Counted from the stretch's first letter, positions 52,716-62,186 are shown. The stretch: 64,000 nucleotides of DNA from Segatella copri DSM 18205 (GCF_025151535.1 NZ_CP102288.1:1762501-1826500), one strand, 5' to 3'. A program made the numbers and translations. Notes: generated from the sequence alone by a model not told the origin.

Positions 52716-52824
52716 CTAAATGTTAAGTGTTAAATGTTAAATTAGGGCTAGCGCCATTAATACTGGGCAAAGAAATTGCTCCGTTAGACAACTTAACATT
52801 TAACATTAAACACTTAACATTAAA
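52716..52824. repeat. Inverted pair of TTAAATG/CATTTAA words after pgi
   Basis: AAATGTTAAGTGTTAAATG after the stop mirrors CTTAACATTTAACATTAAAC before the next gene. It is the same word family as between lpxD and lpxC. Confidence 0.65.
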
Positions 52825-52836
52825 ACACAAAGGTTG

Positions 52837-53562
52837 ATGAAGGAAATTATTTTTAAATATATGAAAGAACACGGCTTTGGGGAATTCAACCCTAAAGCCG
52901 TGCTTTTTGATATGGACGGCGTGCTGTACAACAGTATGCCAAATCATGCTGTGGCATGGCAGGAATCGATGAAACAGTTTGATATCCACATGACAGCAGC
53001 CGATGCTTATGCCACCGAAGGAGCCCGAGGCATTGACACCATCCAGATAATGGTGAAGAAGCAGAAGGGCATCGACATTACGCTGGACGAAGCACAGAAG
53101 ATGTATGATGTGAAGACCGAAATATTCCACTCGATGCCTACTGCCGAAATATTTCCTGGCGTAAAGGAAATCATGCAGAAGATTAAAGATGCCGGCATGC
53201 AAGTAGGAGTGGTAACAGGAAGCGGACAGCGCCCGCTCATCATGCGACTGCTCAACGACTTCGGCGATTTTCTGGATGAAGCTCATATCGTAACCGCCTA
53301 TGATGTAAAGCGCGGCAAACCAAATCCTGACCCATATCTCATGGGATTGCAGAAGGCAGGAAACCTGAACCCCTGGGAAGGCATCGTGGTAGAGAATGCT
53401 CCTTTGGGCGTCCGTGCCGGCGTGGCAGCCAACATTTTTACGGTAGCAATTAACAGCGGTCCGCTACCAGATGAAGAATTATCCAATAAGGGTTGCAATC
53501 TACTCTATCACCAGATGACTGAATTCTGTGATGACTTTGAAAACCTGATTGCTAAGGCTTAA
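52837..53562 (+). CDS. HAD-superfamily phosphatase/phosphomutase, beta-phosphoglucomutase-like
   Basis: This 241-residue HAD protein has [18 protein letters not shown] (motif I and the start of the cap), [10 protein letters not shown] (motif II), [15 protein letters not shown] (motif III Lys) and [16 protein letters not shown] (motif IV). The DMDG start and cap type fit beta-phosphoglucomutase or a sugar phosphatase. In motif IV an Asn replaces the usual second Asp (VVEDA), as in some phosphatases. The start is ATG 52837; a TTG three bases upstream is less likely. Context after pgi suits sugar-phosphate metabolism. Confidence 0.85.
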   Translation: MKEIIFKYMKEHGFGEFNPKAVLFDMDGVLYNSMPNHAVAWQESMKQFDIHMTAADAYATEGARGIDTIQIMVKKQKGIDITLDEAQKMYDVKTEIFHSMPTAEIFPGVKEIMQKIKDAGMQVGVVTGSGQRPLIMRLLNDFGDFLDEAHIVTAYDVKRGKPNPDPYLMGLQKAGNLNPWEGIVVENAPLGVRAGVAANIFTVAINSGPLPDEELSNKGCNLLYHQMTEFCDDFENLIAKA

Positions 53563-53627
53563 TCCGGTTCACCCACAGATATTCTGACTTATTCAATAAA
53601 AAGACATCATTAAAAACATATAATGAC

Positions 53628-54737
53628 ATGAATAGAAAAGTAGCTTTAATTACAGGTATTACAGGCCAGGATGGTTCATACTTGGCTGAATTATTGTTGG
53701 AAAAAGGGTATGATGTTCACGGAACTATCCGCCGATCATCTACCGACTACCGCGAAAGAATTGCCCATTTGGAGGGTAGACCTAATTTCCATCTTCACTA
53801 TGCTGACCTCGGTGACTCTATGAGTATCATCCAGGTAATGAACAAGGTGAAGCCAACAGAAGTTTATAATCTTGCAGCTCAGAGCCACGTACAGGTGAGC
53901 TTCGACTCCCCTGAGTTTACAGCAGATGTAGATGCTACCGGTGTGCTCCGTATCCTGGAGGCTATCCGCCAATGCGGTCTGGAGAAGACCTGCCGCATGT
54001 ATCAGGCTTCAACATCTGAGCTCTACGGTAAGGTAGAAGAGGTTCCTCAGAACGAGAACACTCCATTCCACCCTTATTCTCCATACGCTGTTGCCAAGCA
54101 GTATGGTTTCTGGATTGTCAAGGAGTATCGTGAGGCTTATGATATGTTCTGCTGCTCTGGTATCCTCTTCAATCACGAGAGTGAGCGCCGTGGTGAGACT
54201 TTCGTAACCCGCAAGATTACTTTGGCTGCAGCCCGCATCAAGCAGGGCAAGCAAGACAAGCTCTATCTCGGTAACCTGGATTCGCTCCGCGACTGGGGTT
54301 ATGCCAAGGATTATGTAGAGTGTATGTGGCTGATTCTCCAGGCTGAGAAACCAGAGGACTTTGTGATTGCAACAGGTAAGCAGCACTCTGTTCGTGAGTT
54401 CGCCCAGCTGGCATTCCACTATGTAGGAATCGAACTGAAATGGGAAGGCAAGGATGAGAACGAGAAGGGTATCTGCGTTGAGGGTCCTGAGGAACTCATC
54501 GGCAAGACACTCGTTGAGGTTTCTCCTGATTTCTACCGTCCTACCGACGTGGTGAACCTCTGGGGTGACCCAACAAAGGCTAAGGCTAAGCTCAACTGGA
54601 ATCCTAACACCACCTCTTTCGAGGATCTCGTAAAGATTATGGTAGAGAACGATATGGCGAAGGTTGCTGCCGAGGATGCCGGTCAGAAGGTTCGCTGCAA
54701 TCTCGCAGAATATCTCGAAAAAGGTATTGTTAAGTAA
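53628..54737 (+). CDS. gmd: GDP-mannose 4,6-dehydratase
   Basis: This 369-residue short-chain dehydrogenase-like enzyme turns GDP-mannose into GDP-4-keto-6-deoxymannose. [19 protein letters not shown] is the NADP-binding loop, [13 protein letters not shown] and [16 protein letters not shown] are family blocks, and [11 protein letters not shown] carries the catalytic Tyr and Lys. It is followed after 47 bp by fcl; together they make GDP-L-fucose for surface glycans. Confidence 0.96.
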   Translation: MNRKVALITGITGQDGSYLAELLLEKGYDVHGTIRRSSTDYRERIAHLEGRPNFHLHYADLGDSMSIIQVMNKVKPTEVYNLAAQSHVQVSFDSPEFTADVDATGVLRILEAIRQCGLEKTCRMYQASTSELYGKVEEVPQNENTPFHPYSPYAVAKQYGFWIVKEYREAYDMFCCSGILFNHESERRGETFVTRKITLAAARIKQGKQDKLYLGNLDSLRDWGYAKDYVECMWLILQAEKPEDFVIATGKQHSVREFAQLAFHYVGIELKWEGKDENEKGICVEGPEELIGKTLVEVSPDFYRPTDVVNLWGDPTKAKAKLNWNPNTTSFEDLVKIMVENDMAKVAAEDAGQKVRCNLAEYLEKGIVK

Positions 54738-54784
54738 TAGCTAACAGTTGATAGTTTACAGTTGATAGTTTACAATAATAATCA

Positions 54785-55993
54785 ATGTTATCAAAAGATA
54801 GTAAGATTTATATAGCAGGACACCACGGACTCGTGGGTTCTGCTATCTGGAATAACCTCAAGAAGAGAGGTTATAACAACCTGGTAGGTCGTTCTCACAA
54901 AGAACTCGACTTGACCGACCAGTATGCAGTAGAGAAGTTCTTTGACGAGGAAAAGCCTGATGCAGTAGTATTAGCTGCTGCCTTCGTGGGCGGTATCATG
55001 GCGAATTCATTGTATCGTGCAGACTTCATCATGCAGAACATGAAGATGCAATGCAACGTAATCAGCAACGCTTATTCTCATGGCGTGAAGAAGCTCCTCT
55101 TCCTGGGCTCTACCTGCATCTATCCTAAGAATGCACCGCAGCCTATGAGCGAAGATGTGCTCCTTACTTCTCCGCTGGAATATACCAACGAGGAATATGC
55201 CATCGCCAAGATTGCCGGACTGAAGATGTGCGAGAGCTACAACCTTCAGTATGGTACCAACTATATCGCTGTGATGCCAACCAACCTCTATGGCCCTAAC
55301 GATAACTTCCATCTGGAGAACAGCCACGTAATGCCTGCGATGATGCGCAAGATTTATCTTGCCAAACTCATCCACGATGGCGACTGGCACAGCATCGAGG
55401 TGGATATGAACAAGCGCCCTATCAACCCTACTGATAAGCTCCGCGAAATCATCGGCGAGGGTAACGTAGACGGCAGCAACTCTCACGAGCGCATTCTGAA
55501 GGCGCTGGAGTTCTATGGCATCTACGACAACAAGGTAGTGCTTTGGGGAACAGGCAAACCATTGCGTGAATTCCTCTGGAGCGAAGATATGGCAGATGCC
55601 AGCGTTCACGTGCTCCTGAATGTAGATTTCAAGGACATCATCGGTATCGAGAAGTACAGTTCTGTATTCTATGGTGCCAAGGTAGATGGTGCTGTGGATA
55701 GAAACAACTCTGAGGGCCGTGGTGGCGCTATCCCTTCTCTCGGTGAGATTCGCAACTGCCACATCAACGTGGGTACCGGCAAGGAGCTCACCATCCGTGA
55801 ACTTTCTGAGCTTGTAGTAAAGGCAGTAGGTTTCGAAGGCGAGGTAGAGTTTGACGCCAGCAAGCCAGATGGAACTATGCGCAAGCTCATCTCTGTAGAT
55901 AAGCTCCACAGCCTCGGCTGGACGCATAAGGTAGAGATTGAGGATGGTGTGAAGAAACTCTTCGACTGGTATCAGGAGAGTCTGAAAGACTAA
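54785..55993 (+). CDS. fcl: GDP-L-fucose synthase, extended form
   Basis: This 402-residue epimerase/reductase completes GDP-L-fucose synthesis. GHHGLVGSAIWNNLKKRGY is the NADP loop, LGSTCIYPKNAPQPMSED and EYAIAKIAGLKMCESYN hold the catalytic Ser, Tyr and Lys. It is about 80 residues longer than the E. coli enzyme (321). The extra sequence lies in two places, about 200-240 (VDMNKRPINPTDKLREIIGE) and 290-325 (FYGAKVDGAVDRNNSEGRGG). Motifs are intact, so activity is expected. Confidence 0.94.
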   Translation: MLSKDSKIYIAGHHGLVGSAIWNNLKKRGYNNLVGRSHKELDLTDQYAVEKFFDEEKPDAVVLAAAFVGGIMANSLYRADFIMQNMKMQCNVISNAYSHGVKKLLFLGSTCIYPKNAPQPMSEDVLLTSPLEYTNEEYAIAKIAGLKMCESYNLQYGTNYIAVMPTNLYGPNDNFHLENSHVMPAMMRKIYLAKLIHDGDWHSIEVDMNKRPINPTDKLREIIGEGNVDGSNSHERILKALEFYGIYDNKVVLWGTGKPLREFLWSEDMADASVHVLLNVDFKDIIGIEKYSSVFYGAKVDGAVDRNNSEGRGGAIPSLGEIRNCHINVGTGKELTIRELSELVVKAVGFEGEVEFDASKPDGTMRKLISVDKLHSLGWTHKVEIEDGVKKLFDWYQESLKD

Positions 55994-56008
55994 TAAAGAA
56001 TATCGACA

Positions 56009-56110
56009 ATGGATACAGAACAACTTTCTATGACCAAGATCGGTCTTTCCGCCGTCATCGGCGTTGTTCTCAACCTCGTTCTTCCTAAGACGAAGAAGAA
56101 AGAGGCATAA
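56009..56110 (+). CDS. Micro-ORF of 33 residues with one membrane helix
   Basis: The frame starts with MDTEQLSMTKIGLSAVIG, continues with a hydrophobic stretch ending VLNLVLP, and closes with a Lys-rich KTKKKEA tail. It begins 15 bp after the fcl stop and ends 6 bp before a strong terminator, so it would be the last gene of the gmd-fcl unit. The end resembles the C-terminus of xanthine/uracil permeases, so it may be a remnant of such a gene, or a real membrane micropeptide. Confidence 0.45.
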   Translation: MDTEQLSMTKIGLSAVIGVVLNLVLPKTKKKEA

Positions 56111-56116
56111 ATAAGG

Positions 56117-56160
56117 AAAAAGCTTTGAAAACGAGATTGTTTTCAAAGCTTTTTCTTTTT
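56117..56160 (+). terminator. Terminator of the gmd-fcl unit
   Basis: A perfect 16-bp stem (AAAAAGCTTTGAAAAC with GTTTTCAAAGCTTTTT, 6-nt loop) followed by a T-rich run. Confidence 0.85.
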
Positions 56161-56472
56161 TATTAGAACAAAAAGAGAGGTAAAACAAGGATTTTAACCT
56201 ACTAAAACAGTTCTTTCAACTAAGAAAAAAAGCATTTATACTTAGATAAAATCTCCATTCATAGACGTTGAATGTCCGTTCAAAGACGTTGAACCGCGGT
56301 TCAACGTCTATGAACGGAGATTTCAATAGGGTTAAAGAACATTTTATCCTATAATCAACCAAGACTTTTCCTAGGATTAACACATTATTAATACAGGAAG
56401 AAGGAAGAAAGAAGGTAAGAGAGATGAAGAAAAGACGTTGTTTCTATCTCGAACTAAACCGATTGTACAAGA
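56161..56472. other. Gene-free spacer with one phased array
   Basis: No gene is supported here. It holds array F (56258-56314), listed separately, and otherwise A-rich sequence without promoters of consensus quality. Confidence 0.6.
56258..56314. repeat. Three 15-bp dyads 21 bp apart, the third inverted (array F)
   Basis: TTCATAGACGTTGAA (56258), TTCAAAGACGTTGAA (56279) and TTCAACGTCTATGAA (56300) are spaced exactly 21 bp. The third is the exact reverse complement of the first. A CCGCGG centre lies between units two and three. Confidence 0.8.
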
Positions 56473-56510
56473 AAAGCGTGCAAGCTACATCTCTGTCGCC
56501 TGCACGCATC
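56473..56510 (-). terminator. Terminator of the beta-helix lipoprotein gene
   Basis: On the minus strand a GCGTGCA/TGCACGC stem with an 18-nt loop is followed by TTTTCTT. Confidence 0.6.
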
Positions 56511-56549
56511 CTCTTTTATTTAATCGCGCTATGATATTATAATCGCTTT

Positions 56550-57944
56550 TTACAATCTCGCTCCGAATCTTGCGCTTGGCAATGGGGCGGTGAAGTAATA
56601 GTTCTGGTCGTTATTCTTATCCAGGAAATTCACCTGCTTCATGCCGAAGAATGGCAGACCTTGTGGGAAGAGGCGGGCAAAATCGGTTACACCTCCTGAG
56701 AGGGCAGGACTGCCTGCCTGATAATCGAAATTCCAACTCTTGTCGAATGCCAATGGAGCACCCTGGGCTACATCATCAATTTCGCAATTGATGTTCATCT
56801 TCTCGCTCTGCTTGAAACTCTTGAAGAGAGGGTTGAGCTGACCAGCCACGCTGCTCTTGATATCGGTATCAAACCAGATGCCGAGTTCTGCATCCTTCGC
56901 CATCTGCGCTACGCCTGTCTCTGTAGATGCAAAGTAGTAGTTTGGTGTAAGACGACTGTGCTCCATATCAGCACCATCCTTCTTTGGCTGCTTCAGTCCG
57001 AAACGGGAATCGTAGATGAGATTGTTCACGAAGACTGGCTTCGCTGCCTTCTCTACCCAGACAGAACCACCCTTTTTGTTTTTGGAACGGCGCCAGCCGC
57101 AGTTGACGATGGTGTTGTTATAGACGGTCATCTCAGAGAGAGGGATTACCTCGCTATTGCCGGCATTAGATAGCTTGAAGGCGTTGGTGCAGGCGTTGTA
57201 GATGATGTTGTTGGCTACATCGAGCTTGCAACCTGCCTTTACGTTGATGGCCTCGCCACCATCGGCTGCATTTCCGCTATCGGCAAAGATATTGTTGATA
57301 ATCACGCCGTTACCACCTGTAAAGTAAGTCTGGTCGTTGTAGTTGTCATGGAAGAAACTGTTTGCCATCACAAACTTGCCGTTTACATTACAGAAGTGGA
57401 AGGCTGGCACACCGCCATCGATGGTGGTCTTGAAAAGCTTGTTCTGGAAAGAAGCTGAACTCTCGGTAGGAGTAGCACCGGCATAGGCCACATCTACATG
57501 GTTGAGCACCACCTCTTCTGAATTGTAGCCGCAGATGATGCCGCCCCAATCGGCTGGTTTCTTGGTATCAGAAGTAAAGACTACCGGTTTTTCGGCGGTT
57601 CCCAGGCAATAGAGATTGCCCAATACTACGATTTCTACCGGCACCTGAACCTCTGATTTGCAGGTAACGGTTACGCCCGGCTCGATGTAGAGCGATGCTC
57701 CTACTGGAATTTCAACGCTCTGGCTCAGGGTAGTATCCTTGGTCCAAACCACAGAACCTACGGGATATTCTGCCACCTTCGTTGTGATGACATCCTTAGA
57801 ACCCTGGTTCTCATTGCCATCACTTCCATTACCGCCATTATTCACGTAATCGTATGGATTGATATTATCGTTCTCGCAAGATGTGGAGAACATTGCAGCT
57901 GCTGCCATCAACAGCAAAGCAGCAAAAGTATTTATCTTTTTCAT
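56550..57944 (-). CDS. Right-handed beta-helix lipoprotein
   Basis: This 464-residue protein has a lipoprotein signal (Cys23 in AAMFSTSCEND), a Gly/Asn-rich linker (about 34-48) and a long region of short strand repeats with many Asn and Val residues (GNLYCLGTAEKPVVFTSD, NHVDVAYAGA, VNGKFVMANSFFHDNY, VYNNTIVNCGW). This is the pattern of a pectate-lyase-like parallel beta helix. No catalytic set is evident. It is 100 bp downstream of a TonB-dependent receptor gene on the same strand, so I infer a surface-exposed partner that binds the receptor's ligand. Confidence 0.8.
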   Translation of the reverse strand: MKKINTFAALLLMAAAAMFSTSCENDNINPYDYVNNGGNGSDGNENQGSKDVITTKVAEYPVGSVVWTKDTTLSQSVEIPVGASLYIEPGVTVTCKSEVQVPVEIVVLGNLYCLGTAEKPVVFTSDTKKPADWGGIICGYNSEEVVLNHVDVAYAGATPTESSASFQNKLFKTTIDGGVPAFHFCNVNGKFVMANSFFHDNYNDQTYFTGGNGVIINNIFADSGNAADGGEAINVKAGCKLDVANNIIYNACTNAFKLSNAGNSEVIPLSEMTVYNNTIVNCGWRRSKNKKGGSVWVEKAAKPVFVNNLIYDSRFGLKQPKKDGADMEHSRLTPNYYFASTETGVAQMAKDAELGIWFDTDIKSSVAGQLNPLFKSFKQSEKMNINCEIDDVAQGAPLAFDKSWNFDYQAGSPALSGGVTDFARLFPQGLPFFGMKQVNFLDKNNDQNYYFTAPLPSARFGARL

Positions 57945-58044
57945 TTCTTCTTTTTTCTTTTTTAACTTTAATATAAAGACTTGGGGACCAGCGATGGAAT
58001 CGCTGGGAACGGGGGCGCAAAGGGGGGAAGGCTCTTTTTACCTT

Positions 58045-60846
58045 TTAAAGTCTGTATCTTACTCCCAGCAGGAAGGTTCTGCCATACTGATAAGTTCCCA
58101 CGATGGTCTTATCGCTCTTCTGGCCCTCATACTCCAGGTTGCTCTTGTTCACGGTCTTCAAGTATCTCTCACGCTTGGCATCGAGCAGATTGTTTGCCTT
58201 GAAGAAGATGGAGATGCCGTTCTTGAATTGCTTCTCGGCACTCAGGTCGAGACCGAACATCGCCTTGTCCCACTGGTCGGCATCCTTGAAGGGAGAAACC
58301 AAGGCGAGCTTGGTGCCCGTGAAGGAAGAGGCCAGCTGCGCATTCCAGCCATGCTCCGTATCCTTATATAATAAGGAGATGTTGGCGGTATGAGGAGCCT
58401 GGTTAACCAGCGGACGGGTCTGGGTTACACCCGTCTTATACTCGGCACTACCCTCCTGGTACTCACGCTTCGAGGTGGTGATTTCAGAATGGGTGTAAGT
58501 ATAATTCGCCTTTACTCCGAAGTGGCGGATGTACTTGATTACGTCGATTTCGAAGCCCATGTTCTTGGCATTACCCAAGTTATCAGGCATGTAATAGGCA
58601 TCGGTTCCGGCTCCAATCTTGCCATCCGATGTTACGAACACCTGCTCTATAGGGTCTTTCAGATACTTATAGAATACGCCGGCAAGAATCTGTTCGGTCT
58701 TGCTTGGGAACCACTCCCAGCGCAGGTCGATGTTGTCGATGCGGGCACGCTTCAAGTTTGGATTACCCTTTTCCTGATACTCCTCGCCCTGAATCTGATA
58801 AGGCACTATCTCATAGAAGCCTGGACGGTTGATGGAGCGATAGTAAGAGAGACGCACGTTCATCTTCTTGGTTGGCGTCCACTTGATGGATGCCGATGGC
58901 AGATAATCCCAGTAGCTCTGCTCGCCCACCTGTCCCATATTGCGGAAGTGCTGGAGCATGGTGTAAATCTGGTTGGTGTGCTCGGCACGGAAACCGGCAT
59001 TCAGTTCGCCCACCTCGCTCTTCATGGTTACCATGGCGTAGGCTCCGCCGATGTGCTCCTTGGAATCGTAGTTGAGCTGCGAAGCCTGAGAATAAGGAGT
59101 CTTGCAAACCCAATCGATGTGAGCAAACTGGTCTATTCCGTTGCCATCCAATCGCTGCGAGATGTCGGCAGGATTGAAGATGTAAGAATAATATCTATTG
59201 CTGCGTTCCTTTCTGCGATACTGTGCGCCCGCCTTCCAGATAGCCTCCACAGAGTTGGCGAAATGGGTATCGTAAGAGAGGTTGATGTAACCCGCCCAGT
59301 CGGTATCCTTGTTGTGCTGGAATCGGCGTTCAGCACTCTTAGGCAGGGTCTTGGTGATGTTCTTGTCGCCTTCCCAGATGGAACCCGAAACGGCATCGCC
59401 GCCATTCTCGGCTTTTCTGCTCACGGTATTCGTCAGGGTAACGTAAGTTCTGTCCGGATCTTCCTCCTTAGCCTGCGAGAATACGCCCGACCAATCTATG
59501 GTAAAATCCTTGGCAAGATGATGCGTACCCTTCAGGTTGGTGGCGAAGATGCTCTGGGTGGTTGAGAGAGAGCGCACCTCATCGTCCTGGGTGTAGCTGT
59601 CGGCTCCGATGTATTCGGTATTGACGCTATTATTGTATCTGGTGCCCTTGGAATTGGTGCGCACATACATGTTGTACCATTCCAGCTTGTGACCAGGCAG
59701 GGTTAAATCTATCTTGGCATGAGCACCCGCAGTAAGGTCGTGGATGCTGTAGTAGCGATGCTGCAGATTGGAAATGTACATGGCCTGCTCGCCCGAAGCC
59801 ATCTTTACGGAATTGTAGGTGCGCTCGGTGCCGCGGAAAACATTCTGCACGCTTCCGGCAAGCATCACGCCCAGGCGGTCGCCCCAGAATCGGTTGCCGA
59901 TGCTCAGACCTCCGATGAAATTAGGAGATGGCATGGAATGGCTCTTCAACAGAACAGGACCGTTCTTGAAATCGCTCATCTGTGCCTTATAGTCTTTTCC
60001 GAAAGCCTCGTAAGGAGATTTCTTTGTATAATCAGAGCGGTTGCTGGTAAGATAATCTCTGCCATCCTTCCAGAAATAATCACTTGCTCCGATGGCTGCA
60101 TTCGCCTGAATCTGGAAACGGGATGGGGCATCCTTCATCACCATGTCCACCACGCCGCCGGCAGCATCGCCTTCCATATCAGCAGTAAGAGACTTGGAAA
60201 CCACGAGGCGGTCCATCAGATCTGAAGGGAAGATATTCAAAGGGATGTAACGGTTTTTATCATCCGGACTAGGAATCTTCACACCGTTCACCAGGGTGTA
60301 GTTGTAGCGCTTGTCCATGCCTCGCAGGATGGCGTAGGAAGCCTCGCCCGATGCATCACGCTCCATGGTTACACCCGATACTCGCTGCAGAACGCTCGCC
60401 ACGTTGACATCAGGCGAAAGCTGGATGCTCTGCTGGCTCATCACGTTGAGCACGTTGCCGGCATTCTTCACGGTTTCTATGGCACTTCGGTCGCTGCGGT
60501 ATTCACGATGACCGGTAACCACCACTTCGCCCAACTGCTTCAAGTCTTCATCCATCGGAATATCCACCTTGTCTTTCTTAGCCACATCTACTACCATCTC
60601 CCTGGTCTTGTACGACATGTAGGAAACGATGATGGTCACCTTGCCCTTATCAGGCAATTCATGCAGGGTGAAAGTACCATCAAGTCCGGTGGTGGTACTC
60701 ACGTTGGGCAGCTCCTTTACTCGGATTACGGTTCCGATGAGGGGTTCGCCCGTTTTGTTATCCTTGACTATACCATCCAGCGTATGTGCCTGGATGGTGG
60801 TAGTCGCTGCGGCAAGAAGCGCCGCACTCAGTAAAAATCTTTTCAT
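58045..60846 (-). CDS. TonB-dependent outer-membrane receptor with carboxypeptidase-D-like N-terminal domain
   Basis: This 933-residue receptor has a signal peptide (1-20), a carboxypeptidase-regulatory-like beta domain (22-105: GIVKDNKTGEPLIGTVIRV), a TonB-box-like segment (LGEVVVTGHRE), a plug domain (about 120-230, with VASVLQRVSGV and AILRGMDKRYNYTLVNG) and a 22-strand barrel ending in the aromatic-terminated RTFLLGVRYRL. It is not a SusC (no SusD partner; different plug type). Neighbours are a beta-helix lipoprotein and a secreted acid phosphatase, so the ligand may be a phosphorylated compound. Confidence 0.93.
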   Translation of the reverse strand: MKRFLLSAALLAAATTTIQAHTLDGIVKDNKTGEPLIGTVIRVKELPNVSTTTGLDGTFTLHELPDKGKVTIIVSYMSYKTREMVVDVAKKDKVDIPMDEDLKQLGEVVVTGHREYRSDRSAIETVKNAGNVLNVMSQQSIQLSPDVNVASVLQRVSGVTMERDASGEASYAILRGMDKRYNYTLVNGVKIPSPDDKNRYIPLNIFPSDLMDRLVVSKSLTADMEGDAAGGVVDMVMKDAPSRFQIQANAAIGASDYFWKDGRDYLTSNRSDYTKKSPYEAFGKDYKAQMSDFKNGPVLLKSHSMPSPNFIGGLSIGNRFWGDRLGVMLAGSVQNVFRGTERTYNSVKMASGEQAMYISNLQHRYYSIHDLTAGAHAKIDLTLPGHKLEWYNMYVRTNSKGTRYNNSVNTEYIGADSYTQDDEVRSLSTTQSIFATNLKGTHHLAKDFTIDWSGVFSQAKEEDPDRTYVTLTNTVSRKAENGGDAVSGSIWEGDKNITKTLPKSAERRFQHNKDTDWAGYINLSYDTHFANSVEAIWKAGAQYRRKERSNRYYSYIFNPADISQRLDGNGIDQFAHIDWVCKTPYSQASQLNYDSKEHIGGAYAMVTMKSEVGELNAGFRAEHTNQIYTMLQHFRNMGQVGEQSYWDYLPSASIKWTPTKKMNVRLSYYRSINRPGFYEIVPYQIQGEEYQEKGNPNLKRARIDNIDLRWEWFPSKTEQILAGVFYKYLKDPIEQVFVTSDGKIGAGTDAYYMPDNLGNAKNMGFEIDVIKYIRHFGVKANYTYTHSEITTSKREYQEGSAEYKTGVTQTRPLVNQAPHTANISLLYKDTEHGWNAQLASSFTGTKLALVSPFKDADQWDKAMFGLDLSAEKQFKNGISIFFKANNLLDAKRERYLKTVNKSNLEYEGQKSDKTIVGTYQYGRTFLLGVRYRL

Positions 60847-60905
60847 CTATATCGCTATTGAAATCTTCATTCGTTTCTTTTCGCAAAAAAGCTTCTTTTA
60901 CCTTT

Positions 60906-61979
60906 TTACTTTTTTACCTTTAAAACCGTGTGGATGATTTTTCCATCCTTGTCAATCATCGACATTCTGAGCTGCTTCTTATCTGCTGTAAATACAGAGA
61001 AACCATCGGCAGAACTGCAGAACACAGTACCATCGATAGGCTTCACAGGACGAGCCAGAGATGAAGAGGAATTGACTACGTAGTCGATGTTGTCGCCCTT
61101 CTTCTGGATATGCTGGAAGTTGTGGATGTGGCCGCAGGCATAAATCGCCACATTATTATATTTATGGAGGATAGGAAGAAGGCGCTTCTGCATGTCGAGG
61201 CGCTCATTCTCCTTCTTCGTGGTGTAGGCGTAGATAGGATGATGGCCTACCACGATGACCCAGTCTTCCTTGGCATTCTTCAGGGTTTCGTCGAGCCATG
61301 AAAGCTGAGCCTCTGCATCCTGCTTGCAGGCATCAGGATAGATTTCTGAATTCTTGCGGTAAGAATCGATAAGAGGTGTGGTGTCGAGGAAGATGACACG
61401 GATGGCAGTTCCCTTGTGGTCAAACACCTTGGTGTAATATTTGGCTGACATCATCCAGCGGCGGCTCACCTTGCCGTAGTCCATAAAAGCCTGAGTATTA
61501 CCACGATACTCATGGTTGCCACAAACCGGGAACCAGTCGAGCATCAGGTCGGGATGAGAATAAACATATTCGTAATTGGTAAGCCACAGAGGGTCCTGGG
61601 TGGAAGCCACGCCATTGAAATGGTGGATGTCGCCTACGGCAAGTACGCATTCCGGATCTACCGTGCCCGCCATCTCGCCCATCAGTTCGGCGATAGGCTT
61701 CTGGTCGTAGTATCCGTTGCGGCCCATGTCATTGGTCATGTAGAGGGTGATTTCGCCCTTCAGTTTCTGCCATTCGGCAGCATTCGCCTTCCAGTTAGGA
61801 TTCTGCGGAATGGCGGTTGCTGCACTCTGAGAACAGGTTGTTAATGCTGCGTTTTGAGCCTGTGCAGTCAAGCCTCCGCCCAACAATAAAGCCGAAGCCA
61901 AAACTACTGTAACTACTCTACCTTTCATCATAGCAAAGCCATTCATGCTGCTATGCTTACCCGATACTTTCTTTTCCAT
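60906..61979 (-). CDS. Secreted purple-acid-phosphatase-like metallophosphoesterase
   Basis: This 357-residue protein has a signal peptide (hydrophobic VVTVVLASALLLGGGLTAQAQ) and the two-metal phosphatase motifs in order: VGDIHHFNG, VCGNHEYRG, VVGHHPIYAYTT and ACGHIHNFQHI. The pattern is like tartrate-resistant (type 5) acid phosphatases. The usual metal Tyr after the first Asp is not obvious here (GDIHHF where GDNFY is common). The ATG at 61979 was chosen over an in-frame TTG six codons earlier. It probably begins a unit with the TonB-dependent receptor and lipoprotein. Confidence 0.85.
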   Translation of the reverse strand: MEKKVSGKHSSMNGFAMMKGRVVTVVLASALLLGGGLTAQAQNAALTTCSQSAATAIPQNPNWKANAAEWQKLKGEITLYMTNDMGRNGYYDQKPIAELMGEMAGTVDPECVLAVGDIHHFNGVASTQDPLWLTNYEYVYSHPDLMLDWFPVCGNHEYRGNTQAFMDYGKVSRRWMMSAKYYTKVFDHKGTAIRVIFLDTTPLIDSYRKNSEIYPDACKQDAEAQLSWLDETLKNAKEDWVIVVGHHPIYAYTTKKENERLDMQKRLLPILHKYNNVAIYACGHIHNFQHIQKKGDNIDYVVNSSSSLARPVKPIDGTVFCSSADGFSVFTADKKQLRMSMIDKDGKIIHTVLKVKK

Positions 61980-62053
61980 TTTTTCTTTATCTAACAATAA
62001 TACCTTTATTAAAGATTTCCCCTTTCGGGGTAATACCTGTTAAATTTCGGGTG

Positions 62054-62061
62054 CAAAGGTA
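62054..62061 (-). promoter_or_regulatory. -7 box of the phosphatase-receptor-lipoprotein unit
   Basis: TACCTTTG on the minus strand, about 75 bp before the ATG. The leader carries a small ACCCCGAAAGGGGA hairpin near 62020-62034. Confidence 0.5.
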
Positions 62062-62186
62062 GGGGTATTTTGTGTCAAAGAGGTTACAAGGATTTTAATT
62101 TGCAGATAAAAGATACTACAATTTTATTACGGGAGTTTCCCCCGATGCTTTTAGGGAAAATCATACGCTGGTTTATGGTTTTCCCC

